A stretch of DNA of 64,000 nucleotides from Micrasema longulum (GCA_022494885.1 JAGVSM010003928.1:224501-288500), one strand, 5' to 3'. Shown: positions 41,087 to 52,321, counted from the first letter of the stretch. Notes: generated by a model not told the origin, from the letters alone. Numbers and translations are program-made.

Positions 41087-42115
41087 ATAAAATAAATAAA
41101 ACAACTTTGTTTTTAACCACTAATTTTTATTTTTCACCGACCGGTTTCAAAGCAAACAAGCTTCTTCTTCAAGGTTTACGTAACTAATAAATTGATTCCT
41201 TTTTTATTTCTATCATGTTCACTAAATACTATACGTGGGCCCAATAAATCAAGTGGTTTTTTCCCGTACACGGGTGGTTATTTGATATCATTATTTTCGA
41301 AGTAAGACAGGAGAGGACTAAGAGAAATATTGTTTATTTGATTATTAATTTTCGTTTTCTTATTATGAATCGCTTTTTTAATTTCTAAGATTTCTACATT
41401 GAAAAAACTAAAAGAAACTTTAATATTAGAGTAAAAGAACACTTAAGATGCTTAAATAACATTAATTTTTCTGAATTTGCAAATCATCTGATAGAAAATA
41501 ATCATAACTTCAATCAAGACACTGGATTAAAAGTACTTTATGTTGAAAATAAAATATAAAATTAGACAACTTAGAAATCTTAGAAATTAAAAAAGCGATT
41601 CACAATAATAAAACAATAATTAATAACCAAATAAACAATATTTCTTTTAGTCCTCTCCTGTCTTACTTCGAAAATAATGATATCAAATTACCACCCGTGT
41701 AGGGGAAAAAAACACTTGACTTATTGGGTCCACGTGTAGTATTTTTTTATTTATTTTTATTTATTTACTTAAGTTAGTTAATATTACATTGTATATTAAC
41801 TAATATATTTACAATTATAACAAATACTTATTAAATATTTTTTACATAACTACATTATTACAATAAACATAACATTTTTTTTTTAAATCCGTAAGTTTTC
41901 TTTCATTCTTCATACTTTCAGGCATCTCATCATACAGTTTTAACCCTTTATACATTAAGCTATTTTGTGAACATGATAGAAATAAAAAAAGGAATCAATT
42001 CATTAGTTACGTAAACCTTGAAGAAATAGCTTGTTTGCTTTGAAACCGGTCGGTGAAAAATAAAAATTATTGGTTCAAAACAAAGTTGTTTTATTTATTT
42101 TATTATAATGAATAA
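41087..42115. mobile_element. PLE in head-to-head inverted repeat (PLE-P2)
   Basis: The left arm 41087-41400 is the complement of 41565-42115: AAATAAAACAACTTTGTTTT, ACCGACCGGTTTCAAAGCAA, ACGGGTGGTTATTTGATATC, GAGGACTAAGAGAAATATTG. The right arm carries an extra T-rich block (about 41735-41965). Between the arms lies the GIY-YIG remnant. Each arm holds TTGAAGA...GAAACCGGTCGGT, a hammerhead layout (stem I ACC/GGT, stem II AAGC/GCTT, GAAA-CCGG-TC) with the first core base C changed to T. Confidence 0.7.
41404..41559 (+). pseudogene. Penelope GIY-YIG endonuclease C-terminal remnant
   Basis: An open stretch of 47 codons to the stop at 41557 reads NFNIRVKEHLRCLNNINFSE then FANHLIENNHNFNQDTGLKV. 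'F..R.kEHlr...n....feFA.HLie..H' is the end of the GIY-YIG domain of Penelope-like elements. The GIY-YIG motif itself and RT are missing. It sits between inverted PLE arms. Confidence 0.6.
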
Positions 42116-42172
42116 CCACAAAGTTAGTTCTTCAAAAATAAACTTTAAATCAAAATAGAAACTTCATTATAG

Positions 42173-42380
42173 ACGGCCTCCGTGGTGTAGTGGTCAAGAC
42201 GCTTGACTCACGCACGAGAGGTTCCGGGTTCGATTCCCGGTGAGAACACAAAAATTAAAAATGTGATTTTTCTCAAGCCTGGTTGTTCTGTAATGTAATT
42301 CACCACTGTAATTGGGCATCCTGGCCTGTTGTGGTGCAAAAAAAATGAAATGAAAAAATGAAATGAAAAAAAAAATGAAA
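42173..42380 (+). mobile_element. SINE-A copy 6 with long A/GAAAT tail
   Basis: Complete SINE-A (ACGGCCTCCGTGGTGTAGTG, GGTTCGATTCCC, TTGTGGTGCA). The tail extends into AAATGAAATGAAAAAATG repeats. Confidence 0.9.
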
Positions 42381-43005
42381 TTATTTTTAAAAAATAAGAG
42401 AGATATATCAAGTCTTGTATCGTATGTAGAATAGTGTGACATCACAGCCACAAGAGTTGAACATCCACGTTTTATTCAAATATTTAAAACATGTTTTTTT
42501 ATCGTTATAAAATATATTTAATGCCTCTTAAGTGAAAAAAATAATATTTAAAATAATTCCAATATACAAAAAGGTCGAGCCAAAATTCACATTAAATAAG
42601 CGAGGAACTAATTCGATTATTTTTTACATTATTTGATGAGCCTCCAGCGTTTCAAAATGAGTATTAGATTGAAGAAAATGTTTTTTTTTCCCATTTTTTT
42701 ATACTATTGGTAATATCCTAGCAAGCAGACTGAATATTGTGAATATTTTTTCTAAAAACAATATCGTTTTCTGAAGGTATTTAAAAAACCTCCAGAACTT
42801 TATTGACAAACAAAATTCTATTGATGCTTTAAAGGTTTTTCAATATCATAATATGGTTGTTTTACCATGGTTAAAAAATGTAATGAATACAGTACATGTA
42901 TGTTTAGTAAAAAATATTAAGGTTTCGGCACAAAATATTTTTTTAAATTTGTTTATTTATTTGGTCTTAAAATTATATAAACATTATAATACATAAGTTT
43001 CGTAA
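42381..43005. other. No assignable gene
   Basis: AT-rich, no motif. 42950-43000 may be a LINE tail (TTTATTTATTTGG). Confidence 0.35.
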
Positions 43006-43011
43006 TATGGG

Positions 43012-43390
43012 GTACTACTTGCAAACCCGGCAAAATCCGAAATCTAAAAAAAGTGAAATATTAATTGAATTTTATTCATAATACAAGTTTTTACAATAAT
43101 TATAACATTGTCAGTTAAAAATTTGGCTTTATTTGTAAGAACTTGATTTTTAAATGATCGGGTTTGTTGCAAATATGGCAACCTCTACTTAAGTATTGTA
43201 AAGTTGGAATGTATAAATTTAAATGTATTATTTCATTACTGTTTCTTGACAAAATCATGCTTATGTCTTCACTGCTTACGTATAAAATATTTACTGATTA
43301 TATTTAAAAAATACAGTTTAAAAAAAGTTTTTTGTGATTTGCTCAAAATAAAGAAAGATGGATTTTGCCGGGTTTGCAAAAAGTACTCTC
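43012..43390. mobile_element. MITE-G, TIR element
   Basis: TTGCAAACCCGGCAAAATCC at 43022 and its complement GGATTTTGCCGGGTTTGCAA at 43361 form perfect 20-bp inverted repeats, extended outward by GTACT. The 64-codon ORF inside (43204-43398) runs into the right TIR and shows no motif. Confidence 0.65.
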
Positions 43391-43629
43391 ATAATTAACT
43401 AACATTAAATTATTGTTGAACTATATACTAATCTATACACAATAAATTTAAATTTAAATTTCATCAAAATATTAACTAAAAAAAACAAATACATGGATTT
43501 TGCCGGGTTTGCAAAAAGTACTCTCATAATTAACTAACATTAAATTATTGTTGAACTATATACTAATCTATACACAATAAATTTAAATTTAAATTTCATC
43601 AAAATATTAACTAAAAAAAACAAATACAT
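43359..43629 (+). repeat. Recent tandem duplication, two units of about 135 bp
   Basis: ATGGATTTTGCCGGGTTTGC to AAAAAAAACAAATAC is repeated almost perfectly (43359-43492 and 43493-43628), with a one-base difference in an A run. Each unit begins with the right TIR of MITE-G. Confidence 0.9.
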
Positions 43630-43854
43630 ATTAAGTCGATGTTAAATTAATTTTAAGTATGAACAAAGAATATTTTACGATACATTGATGTTCTTCACAA
43701 AAATTATTAATTCCTTTAAAAATACAGAATTTCGGGGAAAAAAAACGACGAATTGAAATTTGAAACACAAACACAATCATGAGACCAGAAAAAAGGTCAA
43801 AATCAGACTCCCACTTAGAAAAAAGGCGAAGTCACATATTTAGGAACATCAATC

Positions 43855-43965
43855 CTACGGCAAAGTTTCTTCAAAATGTGTAAAAAAAACACTAAAAATA
43901 CTTTAATAAAAACGAATTGCTTTGAACGACGTCACTAGTTCATTTGAATCAACCAATTGACACTC
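43855..43965 (+). repeat. Repeat N fragment
   Basis: CGGCAAAGTTTCTTCAAAAT and CTTTGAACGACGTCACTAGT match 4030-4105 and 8575-8650. Confidence 0.5.
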
Positions 43966-44459
43966 TCAGAAGTGTGTATTTTGCTCTGTTTTAATCCACG
44001 GCAACCTATGAAATAGCTGGCTGGGGGGGTTGAGCGGTATCCATTTTCAAGCCGCTCATAATTTCACAGCAATTATTATTGAGAATAATGTTCCGGCGCC
44101 CTCCAACATACCCGTCAGAACCGTTGTTCCAATTCAATTCATTAATTTCAATATAACATATACATTACAAACATATATTCAATGCGCACATATTATAAAA
44201 AAGAAAAAATACACGAAAAATACTCATGTCAAAGTAGTAGGAGAATCCTGCTCCGGGAAACCCCTTCGGATACATGAAACAGATCAATGGCTAGAGCAAT
44301 GTTGTTCAGCATAGCAATAGCCCTTCCAACAGGCATAACCATAGGCAGATTAATCTTGTATATCGGAGTATGAAACAATCAATGCTGACGCTGTCTTAGG
44401 TAATTATCAGGAACATACAAACGAATGCTCATCATAATCTCAGAATTATTGATCACATC

Positions 44460-45665
44460 GCATAAAGATGCTAAATATGAGACAACTGTACCTAAAAGAA
44501 GCACTTACACACTTCTGGTCAAACAATAAGGAGAGGTCTCAGCAAAATGTCCGTACGAGGTTTCCGGAGCATGAATTATGTAAACTTATTTCAAAATTAA
44601 AAGATGTGAGAATGGGTGAGAAAACCACTGAATGGCCAACAAGTTATCTATTCCAACGACCACAAATAGTAAAAAAAAAATATGCATATAGTTAAAATAA
44701 GACTTGCAATTTCGGAATACCTCAAGGTACGGTGATAGGTTCGTTTTTATTTATTATTTATGTCAATGACATATTTTGTCAAAATTTAAATTAAAAAATA
44801 ATATCATATGCCGATGATACGGTTGTTTTAGTTGAAGGAGTTAACTGGAACCATGTAAATTTCGTAGCTAATGACGTTATAAATAAATTTAAATTATGGT
44901 TTGACAAAACTATATTATCTTTAAATACGGAAAATACAAAAATCATCCCATTTTTTATTAAAATAACAAATCTAGTTTCAGTAGTAAAAATAAATATTCA
45001 ACAAAGCAATTGCAGTTAGTTTTGTTACATTATCTTACATGTTCAGTACTTGATACAAGAAATAAAATTAAATATCTTGGTGTATACATAGACCAAAACT
45101 TAAAATGGAAAGACCATATTAGTGAACTAGGTAAACAAATTAGAAGTTGTATCAACATATTTATTAGATTAAGGAATATTTTTAAAATCATCAATTTAAA
45201 AACAGCTTTTTACTTAATTGTACAATATTTGTTACAATATGGTATTGTAGAATGGGGTGGTGCATATGCCAATATATTAAACCCTATTTAAATAGTACAA
45301 AGCTTAATTATTAAAGTAATTTTAAAGAAACCCTCAACATTCAATTCGGAAACTCTTTATAAAATATTGTAGGTTCATACAGTAGACACTTTTCATAAAA
45401 TAAATGATATTATACAAATTTATGAAGAAGAAAAAACAAAAGAATTTGAGATAAATAAGTCACTCTGATACCAACATAATATTAAAATGTCTAAATTCCA
45501 TACAAGTCATGGTCCAAATGGCTTTGTTTTCAAAGGTGTAAAAAATTATAGCAAACTTTCCAACGAACTAAAAACTATCAAAAATAATATATCAATAAAT
45601 AAAGTTAAAATTAATCTAAAGAAATTTTTTGAACACGTGTAAAAACAACATTAAATTTTAATTAG
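44460..45665 (+). pseudogene. LINE-R, decayed RT from block B to 3' end
   Basis: From 44700 one frame reads NFGIPQGTVIGSFLFIIYVN (block B), then IISYADDTVVLVEG (YADD block). From 45055 it reads NKIKYLGVYIDQNLKWKDHI and later ILQYGIVEWGG-type sequence. Near the end GPNGFVFKGVKNYSKLSNEL precedes the stop near 45640. At least four stops and a frameshift interrupt it. The 75-codon frame 44468-44695 (MRQLYLKEALTHFW...) resembles an RT tail of another copy abutting upstream. Family relatives are at 1745-2190 and 50225-50315. Confidence 0.7.
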
Positions 45666-45919
45666 TATGAATGTATTATTGTTTTATGTTTTTTTTATAT
45701 ATCCTATGTTTTTATTTTTCTTTTTCATGTACTCGTATTAAAAATTCTACATACAAAAAAAAACTAAAACAGTATTAGTCACTCTCCAATCACAAGAGTT
45801 AGTCTCTTTAACATTTACTAGATTTGTAAAAGTAGATAAGTTTAGAATTTTACAAACACATGTACTTTTTATGAAATTTATTAATAAAAAATAAAAATAA
45901 AATAAAAAAAATCATACCC

Positions 45920-46320
45920 AAAACTTGTACGACTTTTGCTCGGACATCTCGCATTTATCGCATCGAGAGTACTTTGGAAGAACGTATTAAGCTCTCAAGG
46001 ACAAAAATTTTACAAATATTTTCGAGAAAGAGTTAAGGACTGGATTTTCCTTAGTGGGAGGGATTTGCGTAGGAAACTCCTTGATGATTTTCCGAATGTT
46101 TGAGCTTACTGTTAACCATATTGATGTACCATATTTTTGTTTTTTTTTACATTTTTAATAATTATTTTTTAAGTTTCTTATCCTTTATTTGTGGTGATAT
46201 ACTCATGTGTCTGTGTCATATAATTGCTCGTCCCATCTCAACACAGGACTTTTAGTCCCATTGCGTTGGAACTTATCGTCTCAAATAATGTACAATAAAC
46301 TTATTATGTAAATAAATAAA
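45920..46320 (+). pseudogene. LINE-M 3' end with coding tail
   Basis: The frame reads LLLGHLAFIASRVLWKNVLS, then FREKVKDWIFLSG-like sequence and RDLRRKLLDDFPNV and stop (about 46103). The UTR matches 33710-33968 in complement. The coding family is not identified. The UTR ends TAAATAAATAAATGAC next to repeat N. Confidence 0.45.
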
Positions 46321-46321
46321 T

Positions 46322-46540
46322 AAATGACAAGCGAGTTGCGGAAGATTTCCGGTTTACTGACTGTCAACAGACCAATCGGCAGAATCAACCGAGAAAAAGT
46401 GCAAGAGAACTTGGAACGTCACACGTGGAGTCATTTCTGAAATGCAAAACTTTTAAAAATCATACCGCTGATAATACGATTACAAAAAAAAATAAAAATA
46501 TTTTTGGCTTGGTGTAATAGTCTATCAATAAATTAAAAAG
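46322..46540 (+). repeat. Repeat N copy
   Basis: GTTGCGGAAGATTTCCGGTT, GACCAATCGGCAGAATCAAC and ATACCGCTGATAATACGATT align with 4130-4280. Confidence 0.6.
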
Positions 46541-46619
46541 GAATATTATATTTTCCCCATTCAATTTTACGTAAGGCAGAATTTTTTAGCTGTTTTTTAA
46601 ATTTATTAATTTTAATTAC

Positions 46620-46795
46620 GAACAGCAAAGAGTTCAGGTTTCGTGGCTAGTGTCACGGACTCTGAGGACGTCTAAAAATTGAACCCCACTCAACTGCAAC
46701 TTGTTTCCCATTTTCTCACAGGGTTGCACAATTGAAATATTTGAGTTCTCATAAGAACGCAATATTTATTTTGTATAAATACACATGCTTATTAA
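46620..46795 (+). mobile_element. SINE-B copy
   Basis: TTCGTGGCTAGTGTCACGGA, TTGAACCCCACTCAACTGCA, then a shortened body. Confidence 0.55.
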
Positions 46796-46796
46796 T

Positions 46797-46885
46797 TGAC
46801 TGTCTCGCAGTCAAATGGTCAGCGCGATTGGCATTCTTGCAAAAGGTTTAGACCTCAAGGGTTCGAATCCACATTTACCTTTTAG
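46797..46885 (+). repeat. tRNA-like SINE head
   Basis: CTCGCAGTCAAATGGTCAGC (box A like) and GGGTTCGAATCC (good box B) are 60 bp apart. The sequence around it does not close an acceptor stem. Confidence 0.45.
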
Positions 46886-47200
46886 TAAATGTGGATTCTA
46901 GAAATAAATTAATAAAAACAACTTTAGAAAACAATGTACCTAAAATTTATGACCTGCCCCTATTGAAATTTACAAAACATAAGGCACCAGATAGAGACTT
47001 ATACTTAAGACCTGGTATTTGGCCCGTGGTTTTCTTGATTGAGTTTTCTGTTTTTGTTTTTTTGTTTATGTAGATCGTTTTACGATTTTGTTTAACTTAT
47101 TTTTCTTCAACAGGTGATTGAAAAACGCTGCGTTAAATAAAACAATGTTGTACCCTGTGCACCACGGGGTGTAGATAAAGGTTTGATGATGATAATAACC
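46886..47200 (+). other. Unassigned; probable retroelement 3' end
   Basis: An open frame 46891-47073 (YDLPLLKFTKHKAPDRDLYL) has no motif I know. The segment closes with CACGGGGTGTAGATAAAGG and TTTGATGATGATAATAA. A short-repeat end of that type is typical of RTE-like elements. Confidence 0.35.
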
Positions 47201-47389
47201 GAGATAGAATGGAATTTTTAAATTGGGAATATGGAAGTATACTACGATAAAAAAACGGTTTTTAAAAATTATTTTATTTGGAAAATTTCGAACTCTTAAA
47301 TAACAAAAACTCGGATTCGTGATTTTTTTTTATTTTTTTTTACTCAAGGAATTTTTTTTTATTTAGTTTACTCAAGGATATTTCTTAAA

Positions 47390-47460
47390 AATATTTTGAA
47401 TTTGTCCTAATTTTTGTAGACCGGGACTGGATTCATCTCCCTGGGGAGCTTAATAAAAGA
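47390..47460 (+). repeat. FB outer-end fragment
   Basis: AATATTTTGAATTTGTCC, TTTTTGTAGACCGGGACTGG and CATCTCCCTGGGGAGC match the FB end. Confidence 0.6.
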
Positions 47461-47519
47461 GCCCTTTTAAAATTTAACGATTTAAAATTGACCCTGTAAT
47501 AATTAAACAAATGTCCTCG

Positions 47520-47935
47520 AACATATTTATTTTTATTTATTTAATGCATAGAATACACAATTTTATCATAGAGCACAATTATATTTTTTTATGTCTCGAC
47601 TTGTAAGAAAATTCCGTGTTAAGTCGGAACTCTTCTACATATAAATCAAAAATACCTATTAACTTATTAAAAAATATACAAAATAATAATAGAAAAACAA
47701 TAATTATAAAAATTTATTCATGTCGGAAAATGGAATGCAGAAAATTTATAAAATAATACATGGCAATATGTTATTAATAATTTATAGAAATTTTATTATT
47801 CAATTTAGTAATTATTTGATAGTTAAAATAAATACAAAATAATACAATAAAGTAATAATAGTAACACATCTACATATATGGTAGAATATGTTATTTGATA
47901 AACATAATATTAAGGTTAAAATATTTATTTATTTT
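47520..47935 (-). repeat. LINE 3' end, untranslated
   Basis: The complement ends TGCATTAAATAAATAAAAATA. No coding motif. The adjoining AT-rich DNA to 47935 is unassigned. Confidence 0.4.
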
Positions 47936-47937
47936 TA

Positions 47938-49005
47938 CAAGGGAGATGAAGAACATTTTAGAGAAGGTAATATAGGAGTCAACACATCTACAGGGCTTAT
48001 GACCTTGTTATGCTTATGATGATCATTGGCTAGTTTGAGTGGCCACTTTACACACTGTGTAACATTCACCATTCTGTCCATATTTGATAGTCTATATCCC
48101 TTAGTATAATTAGATTTTTAGGCTTTGCCTAGTGTGTAGGTGAAATAATTAAATTAAATTAATCTCACCCGCATAAATAAATGTTTCAGCTCTTTAACTT
48201 CACAAACATCCACATATTAAAGAATTGAAAAGATATAACGAAGAAGCATTTCTGATCTGTCTTTCCTCTTCAAAATTTTAAACAATTTTATCGATAGTCC
48301 ATATCTCTTGGAGCGTATTTCAATCAATTGTCTCGTAAAGTCAACTCGACAAGTTCATTTTTTTTATAGTTCATTGCCCAAAAAAAATATGTTCAAAACT
48401 TGTTTATTTATCGTAGCTGCTCCAAATTTAATTTACTATGTCCCCATTCAAATATTTTTAATACAAAATTATGTGTCTTTCGAAAAAAAAACTTTTCGAA
48501 ACACTATAAAATTAAACATTTGTCAGTGTGTAACAAGTTTATGTTCCTTTAAATATATTTATTTTATTATGATATCAAAATTTTGAATTGGTCAACTATA
48601 TGATGAAATTCCCTCTCCGTGGAGGAGAGGGAATTTCATCTTTCACTCTATTTCCTCATCCCTTAAATTCTTACGAGCTCTTTTTTTTCTCATGTCTAAT
48701 ATAATATATTATTTTTCTCTTTACTGTGTAACGCGTTCTCTCATTATATTTGTAAAAAACTTTAACTGGATGTATGTACTATTTTTTATATTTTGTATTC
48801 TTATAATACAACTGTTGTTTTTCCTTAATAAATTAAAATAAAAAATAAATATCGATGTTCACATATGGGCAGAATGGTGAATGTTATAGTGTGTAAAGTG
48901 GCCACTTAAACCAGCCAATGACAGGTCATAAGCCCTGTAGATGCCTAGACGTCTATATTACCTTCTCTTAAATGTTCTTCATCTCTGTTGTAATATGTTC
49001 AAGGA
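47938..49005. mobile_element. FB composite with inverted arms around unique DNA
   Basis: The left arm 47938-48085 (GATGAAGAACATTTTAGAGA, GGCCACTTTACACACTGTGT, ACCATTCTGTCCATATTTGA) has its complement at 48860-49000. A further FB internal block in reverse lies at 48110-48240 (TTAGGCTTTGCCTAGTGTGT). The middle (about 48245-48840) is not FB. It includes an unassigned 92-codon frame (48308-48586), a perfect hairpin, and a LINE-like end (GTTGTTTTTCCTTAATAAAT). Confidence 0.65.
48602..48640. repeat. Perfect 17-bp hairpin
   Basis: GATGAAATTCCCTCTCC (48602-48618) and GGAGAGGGAATTTCATC (48624-48640) pair without mismatch around the 5-nt loop GTGGA. T-rich sequence follows but no clean terminator run. 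Confidence 0.85.
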
Positions 49006-49009
49006 AATA

Positions 49010-49545
49010 TGTTTTACTACTGCAGTATTAGTTTTAAATCGTAATTTTTAAAAAATAAGATATCTATATATATTTTTTGGTATGTGTTTGCTTTTTATGA
49101 TTTTCCAGTTTCATTTTATAATGAATTATTATTTCAAGTAAAAACGTACCTAAAGTTAACGGCACTGAAATAAAAGGACAAATTTATCGGCTCTTTAAAA
49201 CCAATGTGGTCGATAACTTACTACTCAGTTAACTTAAATAAAACATCAAAGTAGGCTGCTTTGGGCCATAATATTTGAGCTTTTCGTAAAAAACCACGTT
49301 GCCTTGTGAAATCTAAAACACATTCGTACTTATTTCCATACTAAATAACGTTCAGAAATGCTTAAAGCTCTGTGGAGCGGAAAGATACCATAAACGCGTA
49401 TATTTTGCTTTTCAAGCATAGGAAACTTGCGTTAAGGTCTATTTTTACTTAAGAAAAATTTGATATACACAACATATTACTTTACTTAAGTACAAAAATG
49501 TTTTTCTATGTCCGGGCGGGTGAAGAATGCAATTCCGTGTGTGAA
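49010..49545. other. No assignable gene
   Basis: AT-rich; no repeat or frame recognised. Confidence 0.35.
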
Positions 49546-49549
49546 ATCG

Positions 49550-49740
49550 AGTCAGAATCCTAGACGACTGGTTTCGACTCGATGGCTACATCATCGTCAT
49601 CGTTTTCTTTCCGCAACTGATGGTGCATAGGGCACTGCATTGTTACACCAATCGCAGCGTATCTTTTTTTTTGTTCTATGAAGATAAGATGATCAGTCTT
49701 ACGCTTCAGGTACCAGTACAGGGACTATAAAATATATTCT
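49550..49740 (-). mobile_element. SINE-C tail copy
   Basis: The complement gives CTGTACTGGTACCTGAAGCG, AAGACTGATCATCTTATC, GATACGCTGCGATTGGTGTA and CAATGCAGTGCCCTATGCAC. The head part toward 49560 is degraded. Confidence 0.6.
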
Positions 49741-49959
49741 ATTTTAAAATCACCGCAAGAAAAACCGCACCGAAAAGTCCGCTTATACCTCATTTTTATA
49801 TGAATACCAATGTACCTAAGTTTAACCTAAATTTCAAGAGGCGTAATCTGCCGGTCGAAAAGTAATTAAATTGGCACTTTTAGTTGTTTTTTTTTATATC
49901 AGAAATACGCTGAAGAAATATATACATATTTCACACGAAATATTAGCGATTTTATTATT

Positions 49960-50115
49960 TACCACAATATTTTGATTTTGGTGGCAATTTTTAACGAGTT
50001 TTAAATAACTCATCATTAAAAAATGGAAATCAAATTGGGGTAGAGTGGGGTTCGATCCTCGGACCTCTGATCTGTGAGTCCGCAACACTAGCTACGGGAC
50101 CACAACCCGATTCAA
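49960..50115 (-). mobile_element. SINE-B copy, best tRNA-like head
   Basis: The complement has GTTGTGGTCCCGTAGCTAGT (box A region), GAGGATCGAACCCCACTCTA (box B region) and the SINE-B body to about 49960. The 64-codon minus frame here is SINE read-through. Confidence 0.6.
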
Positions 50116-50224
50116 ATGTATTTCTATTTATTTATTATTCATTTTCTTTTTTTTTTCAATGTTGGCGTGACTTTTCGTTTTAAAACGGCAAAAAATGTCA
50201 CAAGTGTGAAATTTAAATAATTTA

Positions 50225-50315
50225 TCTAGAATTTTCGTATTGAATGTTAGGGGTTTCTTTAAAATTACTGTAATAATTAATCTTTGTACTATTTTAAAAG
50301 GGTACATATTTTATT
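50225..50315 (-). repeat. LINE-R fragment
   Basis: The complement matches 45290-45345 and the complement of 1960-2000 (ATAGTACAAAGATTAATTAT, AGTAATTTTAAAGAAACCCC). Confidence 0.55.
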
Positions 50316-50319
50316 TTCT

Positions 50320-50780
50320 TTTGTACCTATCTTTTAATAACTTACAAAGGAATAGGAAATGTTTTAAACTGGACACCATAAGTAAAGTGACGTGAGAATT
50401 ATCGCTGTAAAACAATAGTGGTAGTAAATGTTTTAATTATTCATTATTATTACTAATTAAAGTTGCGCTATGCAAAACAATACTGAGATAACTAAATTCA
50501 GTGAAATTACAAGGATGCTGCTATGTCAATTAATGATTATTCTAACACTTATTTGTCTGGCTGACAAGGATCAAACAATAAATCACTTTGGGGGTGTGGT
50601 TAACTCTATCACAAAATTAAATCCAACCCTCTCCAAAGGGTAGAAATCGAACTAATATAATAGTATCTTCTCCACATCGAATCAACAAAATTTGTGATCA
50701 TATTAACGTTTTATCGTATGAAATACATAATATATGCATTGTACACGACCCCACAGGTTTTTCAAACATATTTTGTTGAT
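50320..50780. other. No assignable gene
   Basis: Nothing recognised. Confidence 0.35.
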
Positions 50781-50784
50781 TAAC

Positions 50785-50945
50785 ATACAACAGAGATGGA
50801 GAAAATTTTAATAAAGGAAGTATTGATATTTAGACATTTACAGGGCGTATGACGTGTCATTGGCTGGTTTAAGTGTCGTATTTATACGCTTTGTAACATT
50901 AATCATTTTGCCTATGTTTGAACATCCATTTTTCTTCAATTCTGC
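50785..50945 (+). repeat. FB copy, left arm only
   Basis: ACAACAGAGATGGAGAAAAT, CATTTACAGGGCGTATGACG, GTCATTGGCTGGTTTAAGTG and TTTGCCTATGTTTGAACATC. Confidence 0.7.
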
Positions 50946-51045
50946 TCCTTCCTAAACATACAATAATTTGTCAAAAATATCATCTATTTATAAAAAAATA
51001 TTAAATAAATAAAATAAGGTGATTTACACTTTAATATTTCATTGT

Positions 51046-51175
51046 CTCTGGCCTGGCACCTGAAGCGTAAAACTCATCACTTTGCCTACCTGTAACAAGT
51101 GATCGAGATACGCTGCAATGATTATAGCAATGCAGTGCCGTATGCACCATCAGGTGCTGAAAATTATTTGAAGAT
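51046..51175 (+). mobile_element. SINE-C tail copy
   Basis: GGCACCTGAAGCGTAAAACT, GATCGAGATACGCTGCAATG and AATGCAGTGCCGTATGCACC. No tRNA-like head. Confidence 0.6.
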
Positions 51176-51359
51176 TTCGAGTAAAATATTTGCCACATTA
51201 CAGTGTACAATTTATTTGTACTTAAAATTAAACTGGATTACATTGAAATAATGGTGTTTCATACAACGTCAGGTTCAAATCATGTTCTAAATATGAGCAT
51301 TGTCACGTCATGCCGCATCAATATTGCCTTGCAAAACGCATGGTAGAGTTAAAAAGACT

Positions 51360-52200
51360 TTTTTTTTTTTTTATTTATTTTTTCAAAAATATTTACAAAA
51401 CAAAATTCTTAATTAAAGTCCTGCTGAGTTGCATACATACAACTCGTCAGCAGGTTCTTATAAATTACATTAATTATTTACACTTAGCCTACATTAACAA
51501 TAATTTTACTTGAAAAACAATTACAGATTACATTTTGAAAAATTAAAAACTATCACTAATACAAAAAAACTTTTTTCTAATAACCATAATTTGAGCAAAC
51601 GTCGAACTCCTGTATTTAACTCAGTATTTTTAATATTGTTTGGTAACATATTAAATATTTTAGGTGTACTGTATTGCAGTGTCCTTTTGCCATATTTATT
51701 GCAGTATCTAAGAACAGCTAGCCCTTCCATACTAGTAAACCTGGTGTTGTAATCATGTACCAACTTGAGTTTATACTCGGAGTGCGACGCATGCGGACAA
51801 ATTAATTTGTACCAAAGTAGAGCCCCAACAGATAATTTATTTACAGATTTATACATTAATGATATTGAAATATTGTGTCTCTGGCGGTATACATCTTTAT
51901 GTAGTAGCAATTTGATCATAGAATTTTGCAAGGTTTGAATAAAATTAATATTAGTTTCACTTGATAACCCCCAGGAAATTATGGCGTATCGTATAATTGA
52001 TTCAGAGAGAGATAAATAAATAATTCGTAAAGTATTAACAGGGACATAATATTTTAATATGTACATTCTATTACTTATTGCTCTTAATCGCTTACACAAT
52101 TTTCTAATATGTACATCCCATTTAAAATTACAATCTATAGTTAAACCTAAATAAACATACTGCTCAATATTTTCAATATTTTCACACATGCACGGTTGCT
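51360..52200 (-). pseudogene. Jockey-like LINE, intact RT C-terminal frame with 3' hairpin
   Basis: A 222-codon open frame runs from 52189 to 51521: NIEQYVYLGLTIDCNFKWDV ('YLG..iD....W..Hi'), IYLSLSESIIRYAIISWGLS, NINFIQTLQNSMIKLLL, LVHDYNTRFTSM, FNMLPNNIKNTELNT. These are the post-catalytic RT thumb and tail blocks. No stop interrupts them, but all of RT upstream of 'YLG' is missing (5' truncation). The 3' UTR (51360-51520) has a hairpin and an A tail (T run at 51360 on the plus strand). Confidence 0.75.
51420..51454 (-). repeat. Stem-loop in LINE 3' UTR
   Basis: On the complement CCTGCTGACGAGTTG and CAACTCAGCAGG pair as 8 + 4 base pairs with a small bulge around TATGTATG. Placed about 55 bp from the A tail, where 3' UTR hairpins can be read by the LINE's own RT (inference). 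Confidence 0.6.
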
Positions 52201-52321
52201 AACTGTCTTTGCCAGTTTACCGCGAATTCAAAGCCGTATGTCGCGCCTCTCACGCTGCTTCACATTTTAAATCAAATACTGATTCCCACCAAACACCAGT
52301 TAAATGCAGAAACCTCAACGA

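Noticed and set aside
51420..51454. Hammerhead ribozyme on the minus strand (CTGACGAG with GTTG/CAAC)
   Set aside because: The 3' core reads TCAG in place of GAAA and no cut-site UH or stem III follows; kept as a plain hairpin.
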